Shown: positions 48,232-58,021, numbered from the stretch's first letter. The stretch: 64,000 bases of DNA from an uncultured Solobacterium sp. (GCA_900552125.1 URYK01000008.1:16792-80791), one strand, 5' to 3'. Numbers and translations are program-made. Notes: generated from the sequence alone by a model not told the origin.

Positions 48232-48548
48232 TTCTTTTTCTCCTTCCATGACAAATACATATGACGTAGAACCATTATAGGATGATACATCAGCATCCTT
48301 GGTCCACTAAAACGCATAACTGTCTTAATCTGTTCTCTTTTTTCTTTCTGATAACAATGTACTTTACAATTATTACAGAATGTTTTTGTTTCCATAAAAG
48401 GACAATGATCAATTCGTAAATGGGCATAATCTAAAAGTGATTTACATTCATCACATAAAGTATCTGTATGATGATTTTTACGACAATAAAGTGAAATCAT
48501 TTCTTCTATAACTTTTTTCTCTTTTTGTCGTTTTGTTTCAGTTTTCAT
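48228..48548 (-). CDS. YgbA_NO family protein (nitrous-oxide-stimulated promoter)
   Basis: A 106-residue basic protein rich in Cys and His: LYCRKNHH, LCDECKSLLDYAHLRIDHCPF and TKTFCNNCKVHCYQ, then a hydrophobic GPRMLMYHPIMVLRHMYLS. This matches PF11756, whose Escherichia coli member YgbA is induced by nitric oxide. The Cys pattern suggests a metal or iron-sulfur site. Its ATG shares an A with the preceding gene's TAA (TAATG) and it overlaps DUF454 by four bases. Confidence 0.88.
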   Translation of the reverse strand: MKTETKRQKEKKVIEEMISLYCRKNHHTDTLCDECKSLLDYAHLRIDHCPFMETKTFCNNCKVHCYQKEKREQIKTVMRFSGPRMLMYHPIMVLRHMYLSWKEKKK

Positions 48549-50203
48549 TAACTTACCCTTCCTGAATCAATAGTTAATACACTATCAGCTATACGCATTG
48601 TTCCTGGTCTATGGGAAACAAGTAAGATAGTTTTATCTTTTTGTTCACGTAAGCTTTTTAAAATAATTGCCTCATTTAACGCATCTAGATTACTTGTAGG
48701 TTCATCTAGTAAAATACAAGGTGAATCATGTAAAAATGCTCTAGCAATCGCTATTCTTTGTTTTTCTCCACCAGATAATGAATCTCCTAGTTCAGCAACC
48801 TTAGTCGCATATCCCTGTGGAAGTGACATGATAAAATCATGAATACCGGCTTTCTTACAAGCATTTTCTACTTCATCTACGCTTGCATCTAATTTCGCAA
48901 TAATTATATTATTAAAGATAGAATCGTGGAAAAGTACGGTTTCCTGTGTCACAAAGCTTTGCATATCTCTTAAATCTTTGGTATTTATATCATCAACACT
49001 TCTATCATTAATTAAAATACTGTTGCTAGGAGCATTCCAGAATCGCATGATTAATTTCAATAAGGTTGATTTCCCAGAACCGCTTTTTCCATGAATCCCA
49101 ATAATATTGCCCTTCTTAAAGTGTGCATTGATATCTTTAAGAATTTCTTCATCGTCATAAGCAAATGTAAGATCTTTAATTTCAATATCACCAGCTGTAC
49201 TATGTTCTTTTCCACTAATTTCTTTAACTATTTCTTCTTCATCTAATAAGCCCAATACACGCCTAGCACTAGCCATAGTAATTAATAGATTGTTTGATAA
49301 ATTTGCCAATGCAAGAACAGGCCCAAAGCTAGATACCATTAATACAGTACTCATAATAACAGAAGTAAAGCTAATTGCCCCTTGCATGTATAAGTAACTA
49401 CCGCAAACTAGCATCAGGAATGTAAATGATGTTACGATAATATTAGATACCATGGTAGTATTACCCTCATGAAGTTTTAATCGTTTCTGCACATCATGCA
49501 ATTCTTCGCTTTTTTTACTCATCATATGTAAACGTTCTTCACCAATACGATATTGTAGAATATCCTGTAATCCACGTAATGTTTCTAATGTATAGCTGCT
49601 TAATTCTCCAAATCCTTCACGACTTTGTTTTCCTTGTTGTTTACCAAGTTTAGTAATGATCCAAGGAAGAATCAGTCCACAGAATAGATATCCGCATAAT
49701 GCTATCACAAAGAACATAACATGCATCTTATAGAATTCTGTTAATAAAATAATGCATGTAATGATTGCGATTAGAATTGGTGAGATAGTATGCGCATAAA
49801 ATACTTCTAAAGCCTCAATATCACTGGTAATCAGATAAATAAGATTTCCTTTATCTCTACCTTCTAATTTTGCAGGCGCTAATTTACGTAGTACTGTAAA
49901 TACTTTATCACGAAGAATTGCTAAAAGACGAAAGGCTATATAATGATTACATGCCTGCTCTGCATAATGTAAAATTCCTCGCAATACCGCAAATACGATC
50001 ATCAGGATAAAGAATACTTTTACAGGAAAATCTGGTGCTTGTATCGCAATATGACTAATTAGTAAAGCACTGAAATATGGGATATAAATAGCACATAGAA
50101 AACCTGTTACACCAAAGAAAACAGCTAATAACATATATGGGGCTAATGGTTTTGCTAATAGACTCATACGAGCCATTAAACGAATATTTCCTATTTTATT
50201 CAT
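48548..50203 (-). CDS. ABC half-transporter, CydC-like (permease plus ATPase)
   Basis: A 551-residue type I exporter half. Residues about 1-310 hold six membrane helices. The ATPase has Walker A (GKSGSGKSTLLK), a signature (SLSGGEKQRIAIARAF) and Walker B (CILLDEPTSNLD). It pairs with the next gene, which it overlaps by eight bases. The arrangement resembles CydDC-type heterodimers that export thiols such as cysteine or glutathione, or bind haem, but no cytochrome bd genes are here; the substrate is inferred. Confidence 0.86.
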   Translation of the reverse strand: MNKIGNIRLMARMSLLAKPLAPYMLLAVFFGVTGFLCAIYIPYFSALLISHIAIQAPDFPVKVFFILMIVFAVLRGILHYAEQACNHYIAFRLLAILRDKVFTVLRKLAPAKLEGRDKGNLIYLITSDIEALEVFYAHTISPILIAIITCIILLTEFYKMHVMFFVIALCGYLFCGLILPWIITKLGKQQGKQSREGFGELSSYTLETLRGLQDILQYRIGEERLHMMSKKSEELHDVQKRLKLHEGNTTMVSNIIVTSFTFLMLVCGSYLYMQGAISFTSVIMSTVLMVSSFGPVLALANLSNNLLITMASARRVLGLLDEEEIVKEISGKEHSTAGDIEIKDLTFAYDDEEILKDINAHFKKGNIIGIHGKSGSGKSTLLKLIMRFWNAPSNSILINDRSVDDINTKDLRDMQSFVTQETVLFHDSIFNNIIIAKLDASVDEVENACKKAGIHDFIMSLPQGYATKVAELGDSLSGGEKQRIAIARAFLHDSPCILLDEPTSNLDALNEAIILKSLREQKDKTILLVSHRPGTMRIADSVLTIDSGRVS

Positions 50204-51935
50204 CTGCCTTTCCTCCCTTCATTTCTTCTAATTCCTGTTGTTTATGATACATGGATGCATAACTTCCATTGATCTCTAGTAATTCTTCATGAGTACCATG
50301 TTCTTTACATATTCCATGTTCCATAACATAGATTTTTTGACAATCTAAGATATTTTTTAAACGGTGAGTAATCATGATTACAGTTTTTGTCTGCGCTAAC
50401 TCTTTGATTACCTGTACAATTGCATCTTCACTTTCCGCATCAATATTACTGCTTGCTTCATCAAAAATATAAACTTCGCGATCTGCTAGTAATGCTCGAG
50501 CTATAGACAACCGCTGTTTCTGTCCGCCAGATAAATTATTTCCTTGTTCAAGGATTGGCATATCTAAGCCACCTTGTTCCATAATAAAATCAAGAAGTTC
50601 TACCTTACGTAAAGCATTCATCATATCATCTTCACTACATTTTTCATTACCTATTTTTAAGTTTTCACGTACTGTACCTTTAAAGATAAATGGCTGATGG
50701 TTTACATATAAGAATGATTGATAGAACTTATCATCATCTATATCTTTACGCTCTTTACCTTGGACTAGAAGATGTCCATAATAATCCTTTTCAATACCCG
50801 CAATTAGCTTCGCAATCGTGCTCTTTCCAGAACCACTTTCTCCTACAATAGCAGTAAAAGTACCTGGTTCCATCTGCATATAAACATGTTTTAAAATTGC
50901 ACGATCACTATCATATGCAAAACTCAAATCTCGCAATTGAATAGATACTGGTTCTTTATCTAATCCTAATACTGCAGCATCTGTATCTTTATAATCTAAT
51001 ATGCGGAAGATTTTATCACTTGCGGCAATACCATTCATCGCAATATGGAAAAATGATCCTAATAAACGCAATGGAATAAAAAAGTCTGAAGATAACAGTA
51101 CAATACAAATTACCGCAAATAAAGATACATTCCCACTGACATAACCACTAATTGCGACAATACTTCCTAAGGCAGCTCCACCATAAGCTATTAAATCCAT
51201 AACACTGACAGAATTTAACTGCATTGTTAGAACTTTCATAGTGATTTTACGGAAATTTTCTGCTTCAACATTCATCTTTTCTTGTTTCCATGCATCTGCC
51301 TGATAGATCTTTAAAGTTGTTAAACCTTGTAGGTTTTCAAGAAAACTATCCCCCAATGTTGTATAACTACTCCAATATTTTGATAATAGTTTCTTCGCAA
51401 ATTTTTGTACTGCAATTATAGATAATGGAATCAATGGCACACAAATCAATAACACTGCAGCACTCTTTACATCCATGAACATTAATATTAGGAAAAGAGT
51501 AATAGGTGCTAACATACTATAGAAAAACTGTGGTAAATATCTTCCGAAATATATTTCTAGCTGATCAATACCTTCTACACTTAACTGCACCAATTCACTA
51601 GTAGGTGCCGCTTTTGTATAATTATTTTTCATTTTTAATAATTTCTGAAATAAACGAAGTCTTAATTCTTCTCTCACATGAACAGATGCTTCATGTGAAT
51701 ATAAACTTGCTTTTCTCGTACAGATAGCACGTACTAAAATACATAATGTTACCCCAATAGCACTATACATTAATGTTTGAACTGTAATAGTATTATTAAA
51801 AACCTGTGCAAGGCAATGTGCCAAAATAAACACAAAAATAATATTACTTAATAAAGAAATCCACTGCATAAAAACTTGTCTAAATATCATAGGTTTGGTC
51901 TGTGGCATTTCTTTTAATAAACGCTTATCAATCAT
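50196..51935 (-). CDS. ABC half-transporter, CydD-like (permease plus ATPase)
   Basis: A 579-residue partner of the downstream half-transporter. Six membrane helices (about 15-320) are followed by an ATPase with Walker A (GESGSGKSTIAK), signature (NLSGGQKQRLSIARAL) and Walker B (VYIFDEASSNID). AAGGAGG lies five bases before the ATG. First gene of the operon. The 51936-52121 spacer upstream is AT-rich and holds the divergent promoters only. Confidence 0.86.
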   Translation of the reverse strand: MIDKRLLKEMPQTKPMIFRQVFMQWISLLSNIIFVFILAHCLAQVFNNTITVQTLMYSAIGVTLCILVRAICTRKASLYSHEASVHVREELRLRLFQKLLKMKNNYTKAAPTSELVQLSVEGIDQLEIYFGRYLPQFFYSMLAPITLFLILMFMDVKSAAVLLICVPLIPLSIIAVQKFAKKLLSKYWSSYTTLGDSFLENLQGLTTLKIYQADAWKQEKMNVEAENFRKITMKVLTMQLNSVSVMDLIAYGGAALGSIVAISGYVSGNVSLFAVICIVLLSSDFFIPLRLLGSFFHIAMNGIAASDKIFRILDYKDTDAAVLGLDKEPVSIQLRDLSFAYDSDRAILKHVYMQMEPGTFTAIVGESGSGKSTIAKLIAGIEKDYYGHLLVQGKERKDIDDDKFYQSFLYVNHQPFIFKGTVRENLKIGNEKCSEDDMMNALRKVELLDFIMEQGGLDMPILEQGNNLSGGQKQRLSIARALLADREVYIFDEASSNIDAESEDAIVQVIKELAQTKTVIMITHRLKNILDCQKIYVMEHGICKEHGTHEELLEINGSYASMYHKQQELEEMKGGKADE

Positions 51936-52121
51936 AAACCCTCCTTGTTAGTCATAACTAACTTTATCGCCATTGAGTTTACCACAGCTAACAAAATGTG
52001 TCAATGCCATATTCATTTCAATATTAGTTTTTTGTATGTTATCAATTATATATATTTATTGTAATTACTTTATCTTTACATAAAACTATAGACATATTAA
52101 TTAAATTATTGTACTATTAAA

Positions 52122-52240
52122 AAGCAAAAGGGAGTAGCTCACGATTTTCGTGAAGTGCATCGTCAATACGATTGATTATTATTCAATCCGGTTCACTTCG
52201 AAAGTAGCAAGACTTTTATGAAGATAAGAGTCTTTTTTTA
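52122..52240 (+). ncRNA. yybP-ykoY manganese riboswitch with terminator
   Basis: The leader contains the class hallmarks AAAAGGGAGTAGC at the 5' side, CGTCAATACG in the middle and GTAGCAAGACTTTT at the 3' side. P1 forms between AAAAG and CTTTT (52213-52217). The alternative terminator stem AAGACTTTTA/TAAGAGTCTT (52209-52218 with 52225-52234) is followed by TTTTTTT. Mn2+ binding should stabilise P1 and turn the gene on. Confidence 0.87.
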
Positions 52241-52258
52241 TTGAAAAGGAGTATGCGT

Positions 52259-53179
52259 ATGAATTTATTGATTGCTTTTATTTTAATCGTTATTGGTTTT
52301 GTTTTTTTAGTAAAAGGAGCAGATTGGTTTGTCGATAATGCATCTGGTATTGCGACTAAAATAGGTGTATCTCCTCTTGTAATCGGTCTAACCATTGTTG
52401 CATTTGGAACAAGTTTACCAGAAATGGCAGTTAGTGTTACTGCTGCATTAAGAGGTGCAAACGAAATTGCAGTTGGTAATGTTGTTGGATCTAATATGTT
52501 TAACTTATTAGTTGTAGCTGGTTTAAGTGCATGTATTTATCCGCTTGTCATTAATCCAACTATTATGAAACGAGATTGGCCGATTTCAACACTGGCTTCT
52601 ATCTTATTAGTAGTATTTGTGTATGATTCTACTATTTCTTTCTTTGAAGGTATTGTATTATTGATTTTCTTTGCTTTCACTATGTTTACTCAATTAAAAG
52701 ATGGAAAAGAAACAGATGAACAAAAAGTAGAAGATCGTCCGATGATTAGTCTAATTATCTTCTTATGTATTGGAATAGCTTGTATCATTATTGGAGGACA
52801 ACTTGCAGTAAAAGGAGCAACTGAACTTGCTCGCATTCTTGGATTAAGTGAAACGTTGATAGGTTTAACAGTAGTCGCTATTGGTACCTCTCTTCCAGAA
52901 CTTGTAACTTCTATTGTAGCTGCTAAAAAAGGTGAAAATGAAATTGCTATGGGAAATGTTATTGGTTCTAACGTATTCAACCTTTTATTTATTTTAGGTA
53001 TTTCCGCAACACTTCATCCAATAAATGTAGAACCTACTGCATTAATGGATACATTAATTCTAAGTGTTGTATCTTTAGGATATTGGTTTATCTGTAAAAA
53101 AGTCAAATTGGATCGTAAAATTGGTATTTCCATGGTTATGGTTTATGCCTTATTTATGATTTATATTATTCTTCGTTAA
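52259..53179 (+). CDS. CaxA/YrbG-family Ca2+/Na+ exchanger homologue, Mn-riboswitch controlled
   Basis: A 306-residue protein of the calcium/cation antiporter superfamily with two inverted five-helix repeats. The signature motifs are GLTIVAFGTSLPEMAVS with VGNVVGSNMFNLL in the first half and GLTVVAIGTSLPELVTS with MGNVIGSNVFNLL in the second. The start at 52259 is set by AGGAG seven bases upstream. The Mn riboswitch in front suggests it exports manganese rather than, or in addition to, calcium. Own terminator. Confidence 0.9.
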   Translation: MNLLIAFILIVIGFVFLVKGADWFVDNASGIATKIGVSPLVIGLTIVAFGTSLPEMAVSVTAALRGANEIAVGNVVGSNMFNLLVVAGLSACIYPLVINPTIMKRDWPISTLASILLVVFVYDSTISFFEGIVLLIFFAFTMFTQLKDGKETDEQKVEDRPMISLIIFLCIGIACIIIGGQLAVKGATELARILGLSETLIGLTVVAIGTSLPELVTSIVAAKKGENEIAMGNVIGSNVFNLLFILGISATLHPINVEPTALMDTLILSVVSLGYWFICKKVKLDRKIGISMVMVYALFMIYIILR

Positions 53180-53180
53180 T

Positions 53181-53217
53181 AAAGAAAACTGTTTCAAAAG
53201 AAACGGTTTTCTTTTAT
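53181..53217 (+). terminator. terminator of the exchanger gene
   Basis: AAAGAAAACTGTTTC/GAAACGGTTTTCTTT (53181-53195 with 53200-53214) followed by TATA. The T-run is weak. Confidence 0.8.
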
Positions 53218-53256
53218 ATAAGATATAGTAAAAAATTATAAAACAAAGGAGAGAAT

Positions 53257-54387
53257 ATGTTACTTATAAAAAACATTCATATTTATGCACCTCAAGATTT
53301 AGGTATTCAAGATATTTTAATTGGTGAAGGAAAAATTCTTTACATTCATAAAACAATTGAAGCAGCTCCTTTTATGGAAGTATTTGATGGAACTAACATG
53401 ATTTTAACTCCAGGATTTATTGATCGACATGTGCATATAATTGGTGGTGGAGGTGAAGGCGGTTTTGCGACAAGAACACCAGAATTGACTTTATCTTCCT
53501 GTATTCAGGCTGGCATCACCACGGTAGTTGGTTTATTGGGAACCGATGGCATAACAAGAAGTATTGAAGATCTAATTGCAAAAACAAAAGCTTTAAAAAA
53601 AGAAGGAATTTCAGCTTATGCAATGACAGGTTCTTATGCTTATCCAAGTACTACTCTTACAGGATCTGTTGCAAAGGATATCATGTTTGTCGATGAAATC
53701 CTAGGCGTAAAACTTGCGTTAAGTGATCATCGTTCTTCACATATTTCCTGGGAAAATTTCTTAACACTCGCTAGTGAAGTCAGAACTGCAGGTATGTTTG
53801 CAAGTAAACCAGGCTGTATAACATTGCATATGGGTGATGAGGATGAAGAATTGGCTTATGTACTAAAGGCAATTCGCCATACTGGTTTGCCTTGTACTAT
53901 ATTTCATCCTACTCATGTAAATAGAAATGACCACCTGTTTCAAAGAGCATTACAATTATTACATATGGGCGGAACTATTGACATCACAAGTTATGATAAA
54001 CAAAATAGCTCTCTTTGGATCAAACAAGCAAATCCTACAGACTATGAACGTATAACATTAAGTTCAGATGGGCAAGGAAGCTGGTCGTCTTATGACGAAT
54101 ATGGAAACCTTACAGCTATAGGAGTATCGGATATATCAGTTCTAACACAAGATATTTTATCAATGATAAAGAATAAGGACTTTTCAATTGAAACTTGCTT
54201 ATCATTTGTAACAAAAAATGTAGCAAAAGTATTAGGTCTATATCCACAAAAAGGATGTATTCAATCTGGAAGTGATGCAGATGTACTCTTATTTTCTAAA
54301 GACTTTAAACTAACAGGAGTTATTGCGAACGGAAATTGGATGATGAAAGACTGTAAATTATTAAGAAAAGGAACATTTGAGAAATAA
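53257..54387 (+). CDS. iadA: isoaspartyl dipeptidase
   Basis: A 376-residue amidohydrolase that breaks beta-aspartyl dipeptides from damaged proteins. The HxH metal motif is in GFIDRHVHIIGGGGEGG, and the catalytic GSYAYPSTTLTGS, TLHMGDEDEEL, TIFHPTHVNRN and TLSSDGQGSW segments follow as in IadA. AAAGGAG precedes the ATG. Single gene after the exchanger. Confidence 0.93.
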   Translation: MLLIKNIHIYAPQDLGIQDILIGEGKILYIHKTIEAAPFMEVFDGTNMILTPGFIDRHVHIIGGGGEGGFATRTPELTLSSCIQAGITTVVGLLGTDGITRSIEDLIAKTKALKKEGISAYAMTGSYAYPSTTLTGSVAKDIMFVDEILGVKLALSDHRSSHISWENFLTLASEVRTAGMFASKPGCITLHMGDEDEELAYVLKAIRHTGLPCTIFHPTHVNRNDHLFQRALQLLHMGGTIDITSYDKQNSSLWIKQANPTDYERITLSSDGQGSWSSYDEYGNLTAIGVSDISVLTQDILSMIKNKDFSIETCLSFVTKNVAKVLGLYPQKGCIQSGSDADVLLFSKDFKLTGVIANGNWMMKDCKLLRKGTFEK

Positions 54388-54569
54388 ATTTTATATTTTC
54401 ATAAATAGTAAAATTACATTTAATTAAATTATATCATTGATATGTTAAATTTTATATTTCTTAAGTATGCATATTAGAAAAATCAAAAACAGGATATGAC
54501 TCTTTTAATTTAGAGTAATTATAAAAATAAGAATTAACAATTTTTATATTTTAATCTACTAAAAACTTA

Positions 54570-54598
54570 AAGCGAGATTTTTTAAATCTCGCTTATAA
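54570..54598. terminator. bidirectional terminator
   Basis: AAGCGAGATTT-TTT-AAATCTCGCTT (54570-54594), between iadA and the converging hydrolase gene. The rest of 54388-54666 is AT-rich with no other feature. Confidence 0.8.
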
Positions 54599-54666
54599 TT
54601 TAAGATATTGAACAATATCCTTATTTTAAATCATCATACACAAATATTAGAATTATCTCTATTTCA

Positions 54667-55449
54667 TTACAGCTTCTCGCAGAAGAATTTAACTGTCTCA
54701 TTTACTATTTTATTTACATAATTCATATTTGGATTGTCAAAAAAACCATATCCATGATCTGCCCCTTCCAAGACAAATAATTTAGATTTAATTTTAGAAG
54801 ATATTATTTTACATGTTTCTGGAGAAACTAGTTGATCTTTTGTTCCTGAAAATACAATCGAATCAATTTTTTTAGTCGCTCTTTTCATGATTTCATTTGA
54901 AGAGAGGACATCATCTAAAAACTCTTTTCCAAGCTCTAATTTTTGTCCAAAAAATTCAACTACAACTTTGTCACCCTTTACTTTTCCTCCTAAAATCTCT
55001 GTAAAATTCATTGTTTCTTGTGCACCAGGGGCAATCAAAGTCATAGCTTTATATGGATTATTGTCTGCATTAGTTATCATAATGGCGAGACGACCTCCCA
55101 TACTATAGCCTAAAATCCCCAATCTATCTTTATCAATGTTTTCTGTTTCTAAAATATAATTTAATACAGCATTTGAATCAGACATATTATGTGTCAAACT
55201 AAATTCAGAAAAAGGAACAATTGATGCTCCACATCCCGAAAAATCAAATCGTACTGCAGCAATACCTTTTTCTGCTAACGCCTTTGAAATACTGACAAAC
55301 CCTATCCCTTCCTCTTTGCTTCCAGCAAATCCATGATTCATCACAACTAAAGGATACTTTCCTTCTTCCTTAGGCAAAGCAATAACGCCATTAATTTCTC
55401 TACCCTCATTTTCAAATGTAAATACTTTTTCAATAATTTCCATTTCCAT
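54667..55449 (-). CDS. alpha/beta hydrolase (esterase/acylaminoacyl-peptidase-like)
   Basis: A 260-residue hydrolase. The oxyanion region is MNHGFAGSKEE; the nucleophile elbow is GYSMGG; the acid is in SGTKDQLVSPE and the His in EGADHGYGF, giving a full triad. The start codon has no clear ribosome binding site. The palindromic region upstream (55457-55499) may be an operator. It could be an esterase like those linked with MFS drug or aromatic-acid genes. Substrate unknown. Confidence 0.87.
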   Translation of the reverse strand: MEMEIIEKVFTFENEGREINGVIALPKEEGKYPLVVMNHGFAGSKEEGIGFVSISKALAEKGIAAVRFDFSGCGASIVPFSEFSLTHNMSDSNAVLNYILETENIDKDRLGILGYSMGGRLAIMITNADNNPYKAMTLIAPGAQETMNFTEILGGKVKGDKVVVEFFGQKLELGKEFLDDVLSSNEIMKRATKKIDSIVFSGTKDQLVSPETCKIISSKIKSKLFVLEGADHGYGFFDNPNMNYVNKIVNETVKFFCEKL

Positions 55450-55456
55450 TTACTAG

Positions 55457-55499
55457 TATATTGTAAATGACTATTTAAACAAATCACATTTACAATATA
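55457..55499. promoter_or_regulatory. 13-bp perfect inverted repeat upstream of the hydrolase gene (candidate operator)
   Basis: TATATTGTAAATG (55457-55469), 17-base centre, CATTTACAATATA (55487-55499). It shares TATATTGT with the repeats upstream of the MFS gene. The rest of the 309-base spacer 55450-55758 is simple A/T sequence. Confidence 0.5.
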
Positions 55500-55758
55500 C
55501 CTCTCCTTTCTACCAACTTTATAAAAATTTTAAATTTGTAATTAAAGGTTTATACCTTCTCTATTGCTTTATCTATTTTAAAGAAAATTATAATGATTTT
55601 AAATCTTTATATTAAAACTTCTTTATTATAGAAACTACGTAGCTTACTTACCAACATTATTGCAACCATGCTTCACATTTTCAAAAATTATTCGCTTACA
55701 AGATTTAATCTTAATAGTTTTATATTTTTAAACTTTTGCATTTAAATCACTTGCTTTT

Positions 55759-57129
55759 CTATAGTTTATCACTTTGATTTTTATATGATTTTTTATTTAC
55801 ATAAAACAAGAAAAGTGATATCACTAAAAAAACTGCATAAATCAACAAAATATTACTAAATAGGGAGGCTTTTGTTTCAACAAGTCCTAGATTTTTCGTA
55901 AGGGATGTCATAGTCAACATTTTTCCTGTAATTGCAATAAACAAAGATGGTCCAATTCCAGTCATTAAATTAAAGAAACCTATTCCTACTCCCACTTGAT
56001 TCATTTTTAAAGTTCCTGTTACCAATTTCATAAAGGGAGCATACATGAAAGCAAATGATCCTGTATAAAGAATTGCAGTAATACCAATCATTACGACTCC
56101 TTTATCAGCACAAAATGCTGAAGCAATAGATGAGCAAATTGCACAAGAAATTGCTAATAACAATGTCTTAAAACTTCCTAATTTTTCAACGATTTTTCCA
56201 CTATTAGCACCTATTAATATGGATGTAGCATACGTTGGAAGTAATAACAATGACACTTTATCTAACTGTAAACCATAAACTCCTTGTGCCATAAAAGGAA
56301 ACAAAAATCCATATGCAGATTGTAAACCAAAAACAATAAGAGCTAACACATTAATAATTACAAATTTTGTATTCTTAAAAAAAGTAATATTAATAAAAGC
56401 TTTTGCATTTTTAGAAATATAGATAAAAAATGACAATAAGAATAATATAGCAATGAACAAAATTATAATATTATTCACCGAGAAAAATAATGAAATAAAC
56501 AAGGTAAATAAACTTAATAATGATAAACCTATAAAATCTAATTTATCATTATTATTTCCTTTTTCGTCCGGTATATATTTCTTAATATATGGAATCGTTA
56601 TTAGTGATAAAAAAGGAAGTATAAATAACGCACGCCATCCAATATATGTCGAAATAAATCCTCCTGCTAGTATCCCTACAGCTCCAGATAGTCCTACACA
56701 TGCTGTATTATACCCATAGTATTTCGATTGTCTTTCCGGAGACAAATATTTGGTTACCGTTACTATCATTAATCCTGAACCACATGTTCCACCACATACC
56801 ATTATGGCAACTGCTATTACAAATAAATAAAAATGAATAAATGAACTTATGATTGCCAAAATAGCTCCTATATTAAATAGGCCAACACCTATTAACATTA
56901 ATTTTCTAATGCTGATATTATCAGATAATGTTGAAAAAATAACAGAGGCTATTCCCATAACGAGCAACCCAATCGTTGCCAACATTGATACTGTCGAATA
57001 TTCAAGATTAAAATCAACCATCACTTGTGGTGAAATAATATTAAATGCTCCTAAAATAGATGCCGAGGTTATAAAGATTAACATAAACATTGGCATAGTT
57101 TTAATAACATCTTCTTCATATTTTTTCAT
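55759..57129 (-). CDS. MFS transporter, DHA2-like drug/metabolite exporter
   Basis: A 456-residue protein with about 14 membrane segments. The N-terminal half shows VMVDFNLEYSTVSMLATIGLLVMGIASVIFSTLSDNISIRKLMLIG, the MFS loop 2-3 motif, and a motif-C-like GLSGAVGILAGGFIST, which suggests an antiporter as in Tet(K/L)-type pumps. AAGGGGAG precedes the ATG. The adjacent GntR-type regulator, on the same strand upstream, probably controls it. Substrate unknown. Confidence 0.87.
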   Translation of the reverse strand: MKKYEEDVIKTMPMFMLIFITSASILGAFNIISPQVMVDFNLEYSTVSMLATIGLLVMGIASVIFSTLSDNISIRKLMLIGVGLFNIGAILAIISSFIHFYLFVIAVAIMVCGGTCGSGLMIVTVTKYLSPERQSKYYGYNTACVGLSGAVGILAGGFISTYIGWRALFILPFLSLITIPYIKKYIPDEKGNNNDKLDFIGLSLLSLFTLFISLFFSVNNIIILFIAILFLLSFFIYISKNAKAFINITFFKNTKFVIINVLALIVFGLQSAYGFLFPFMAQGVYGLQLDKVSLLLLPTYATSILIGANSGKIVEKLGSFKTLLLAISCAICSSIASAFCADKGVVMIGITAILYTGSFAFMYAPFMKLVTGTLKMNQVGVGIGFFNLMTGIGPSLFIAITGKMLTMTSLTKNLGLVETKASLFSNILLIYAVFLVISLFLFYVNKKSYKNQSDKL

Positions 57130-57156
57130 TCTATCTCCCCTTCTCTCAACAAGATG

Positions 57157-57196
57157 TATATATTGTTGTATATTTTATACAGGTAAACTATACAAC
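57157..57196. promoter_or_regulatory. candidate regulator operator upstream of the MFS gene
   Basis: GTATATTTTATAC (57168-57180) is a 13-bp palindrome, nested in an outer inverted repeat GTTGTATA-N16-TATACAAC (57165-57172 with 57189-57196). It lies 28-67 bases before the MFS start and near its expected promoter. Confidence 0.5.
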
Positions 57197-57221
57197 CTGA
57201 AAGCGCTTTTGTCAATTGATT

Positions 57222-57275
57222 TTAATAAAAAAACTATTGCATATTCACTATTATTACTAGTAATTGCAATAGTTT
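57222..57275 (-). terminator. terminator of the GntR gene
   Basis: AAACTATTGCA/TGCAATAGTTT (57265-57275 with 57231-57241 on the minus strand) followed by TTTTATTAAAA, so the regulator is transcribed separately from the MFS gene. Confidence 0.8.
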
Positions 57276-57289
57276 CGTATATAAACTTA

Positions 57290-58021
57290 TTATTTTTTTA
57301 ATGCATTCACTTTTATATTTGCATATTGAACTGGGATATGATATTTATTTAAACAAATAACTTGACCTTTATTATCTAACATTTTTTCTATCACTAAAAC
57401 AAACAACTTTGTATCAACATCAAAATTATCATTAATTAAAACATCTTCATCCTCAATAATTTTTATTTCAATCTTAACTATTTTCGCATATTCATAAATC
57501 TCCTTTGTAATAAAGTTTTCTGCTTGTTTTGAATTCATCAAATCATATTCCAATATAAAATCTAAATCCATTGGAATAATCGAAAAGCAATGTGCATAAC
57601 ATTTATCTTGAAAATAGTAAAACAAATTACTCCCACATATAACAGGTACTTTTCTTTCAAAAACATCATCACTGTATAAATTCGATGTACCTAATCGAGG
57701 AGTACAAGTAATTTTGTCAATTTCTGTTACCCCACATTTTTCTAAAACATTCCTCATTTGCTCTAAGCCCGTTAATGACGATTTCCCCTGTCTACGAATA
57801 AAATTTCCAACACCTTTTTTCGATTCTATAATTCCATCCTCCTGTAACAAAAGAATAGACTGTCTTAATGTCATACGACTAACCCCCATTTGTGCAGCTA
57901 ATTTATTCTCATTAGGTAGTTTATTTTCTTCATCATATAGACCTTCCTTAATATTTTTTAAAATATTGTTATACACTTCTATATAACGTGGTAAATTATC
58001 ATTTGAACGATTATTTTCCAT
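57290..58021 (-). CDS. GntR/HutC-family transcriptional regulator with UTRA domain
   Basis: A 243-residue repressor-type protein. The N-terminal winged helix (about 8-75) reads RYIEVYNNILKNIKEGLYDEENKLPNENKLAAQMGVSRMTLRQSILLLQEDGIIESKKGVGNFI. The C-terminal UTRA ligand domain covers about 95-240. The start at 58021 follows AAAAGGGGA; an earlier ATG has no site. It likely controls the MFS and hydrolase genes nearby through the palindromic sites described above. Confidence 0.9.
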   Translation of the reverse strand: MENNRSNDNLPRYIEVYNNILKNIKEGLYDEENKLPNENKLAAQMGVSRMTLRQSILLLQEDGIIESKKGVGNFIRRQGKSSLTGLEQMRNVLEKCGVTEIDKITCTPRLGTSNLYSDDVFERKVPVICGSNLFYYFQDKCYAHCFSIIPMDLDFILEYDLMNSKQAENFITKEIYEYAKIVKIEIKIIEDEDVLINDNFDVDTKLFVLVIEKMLDNKGQVICLNKYHIPVQYANIKVNALKK

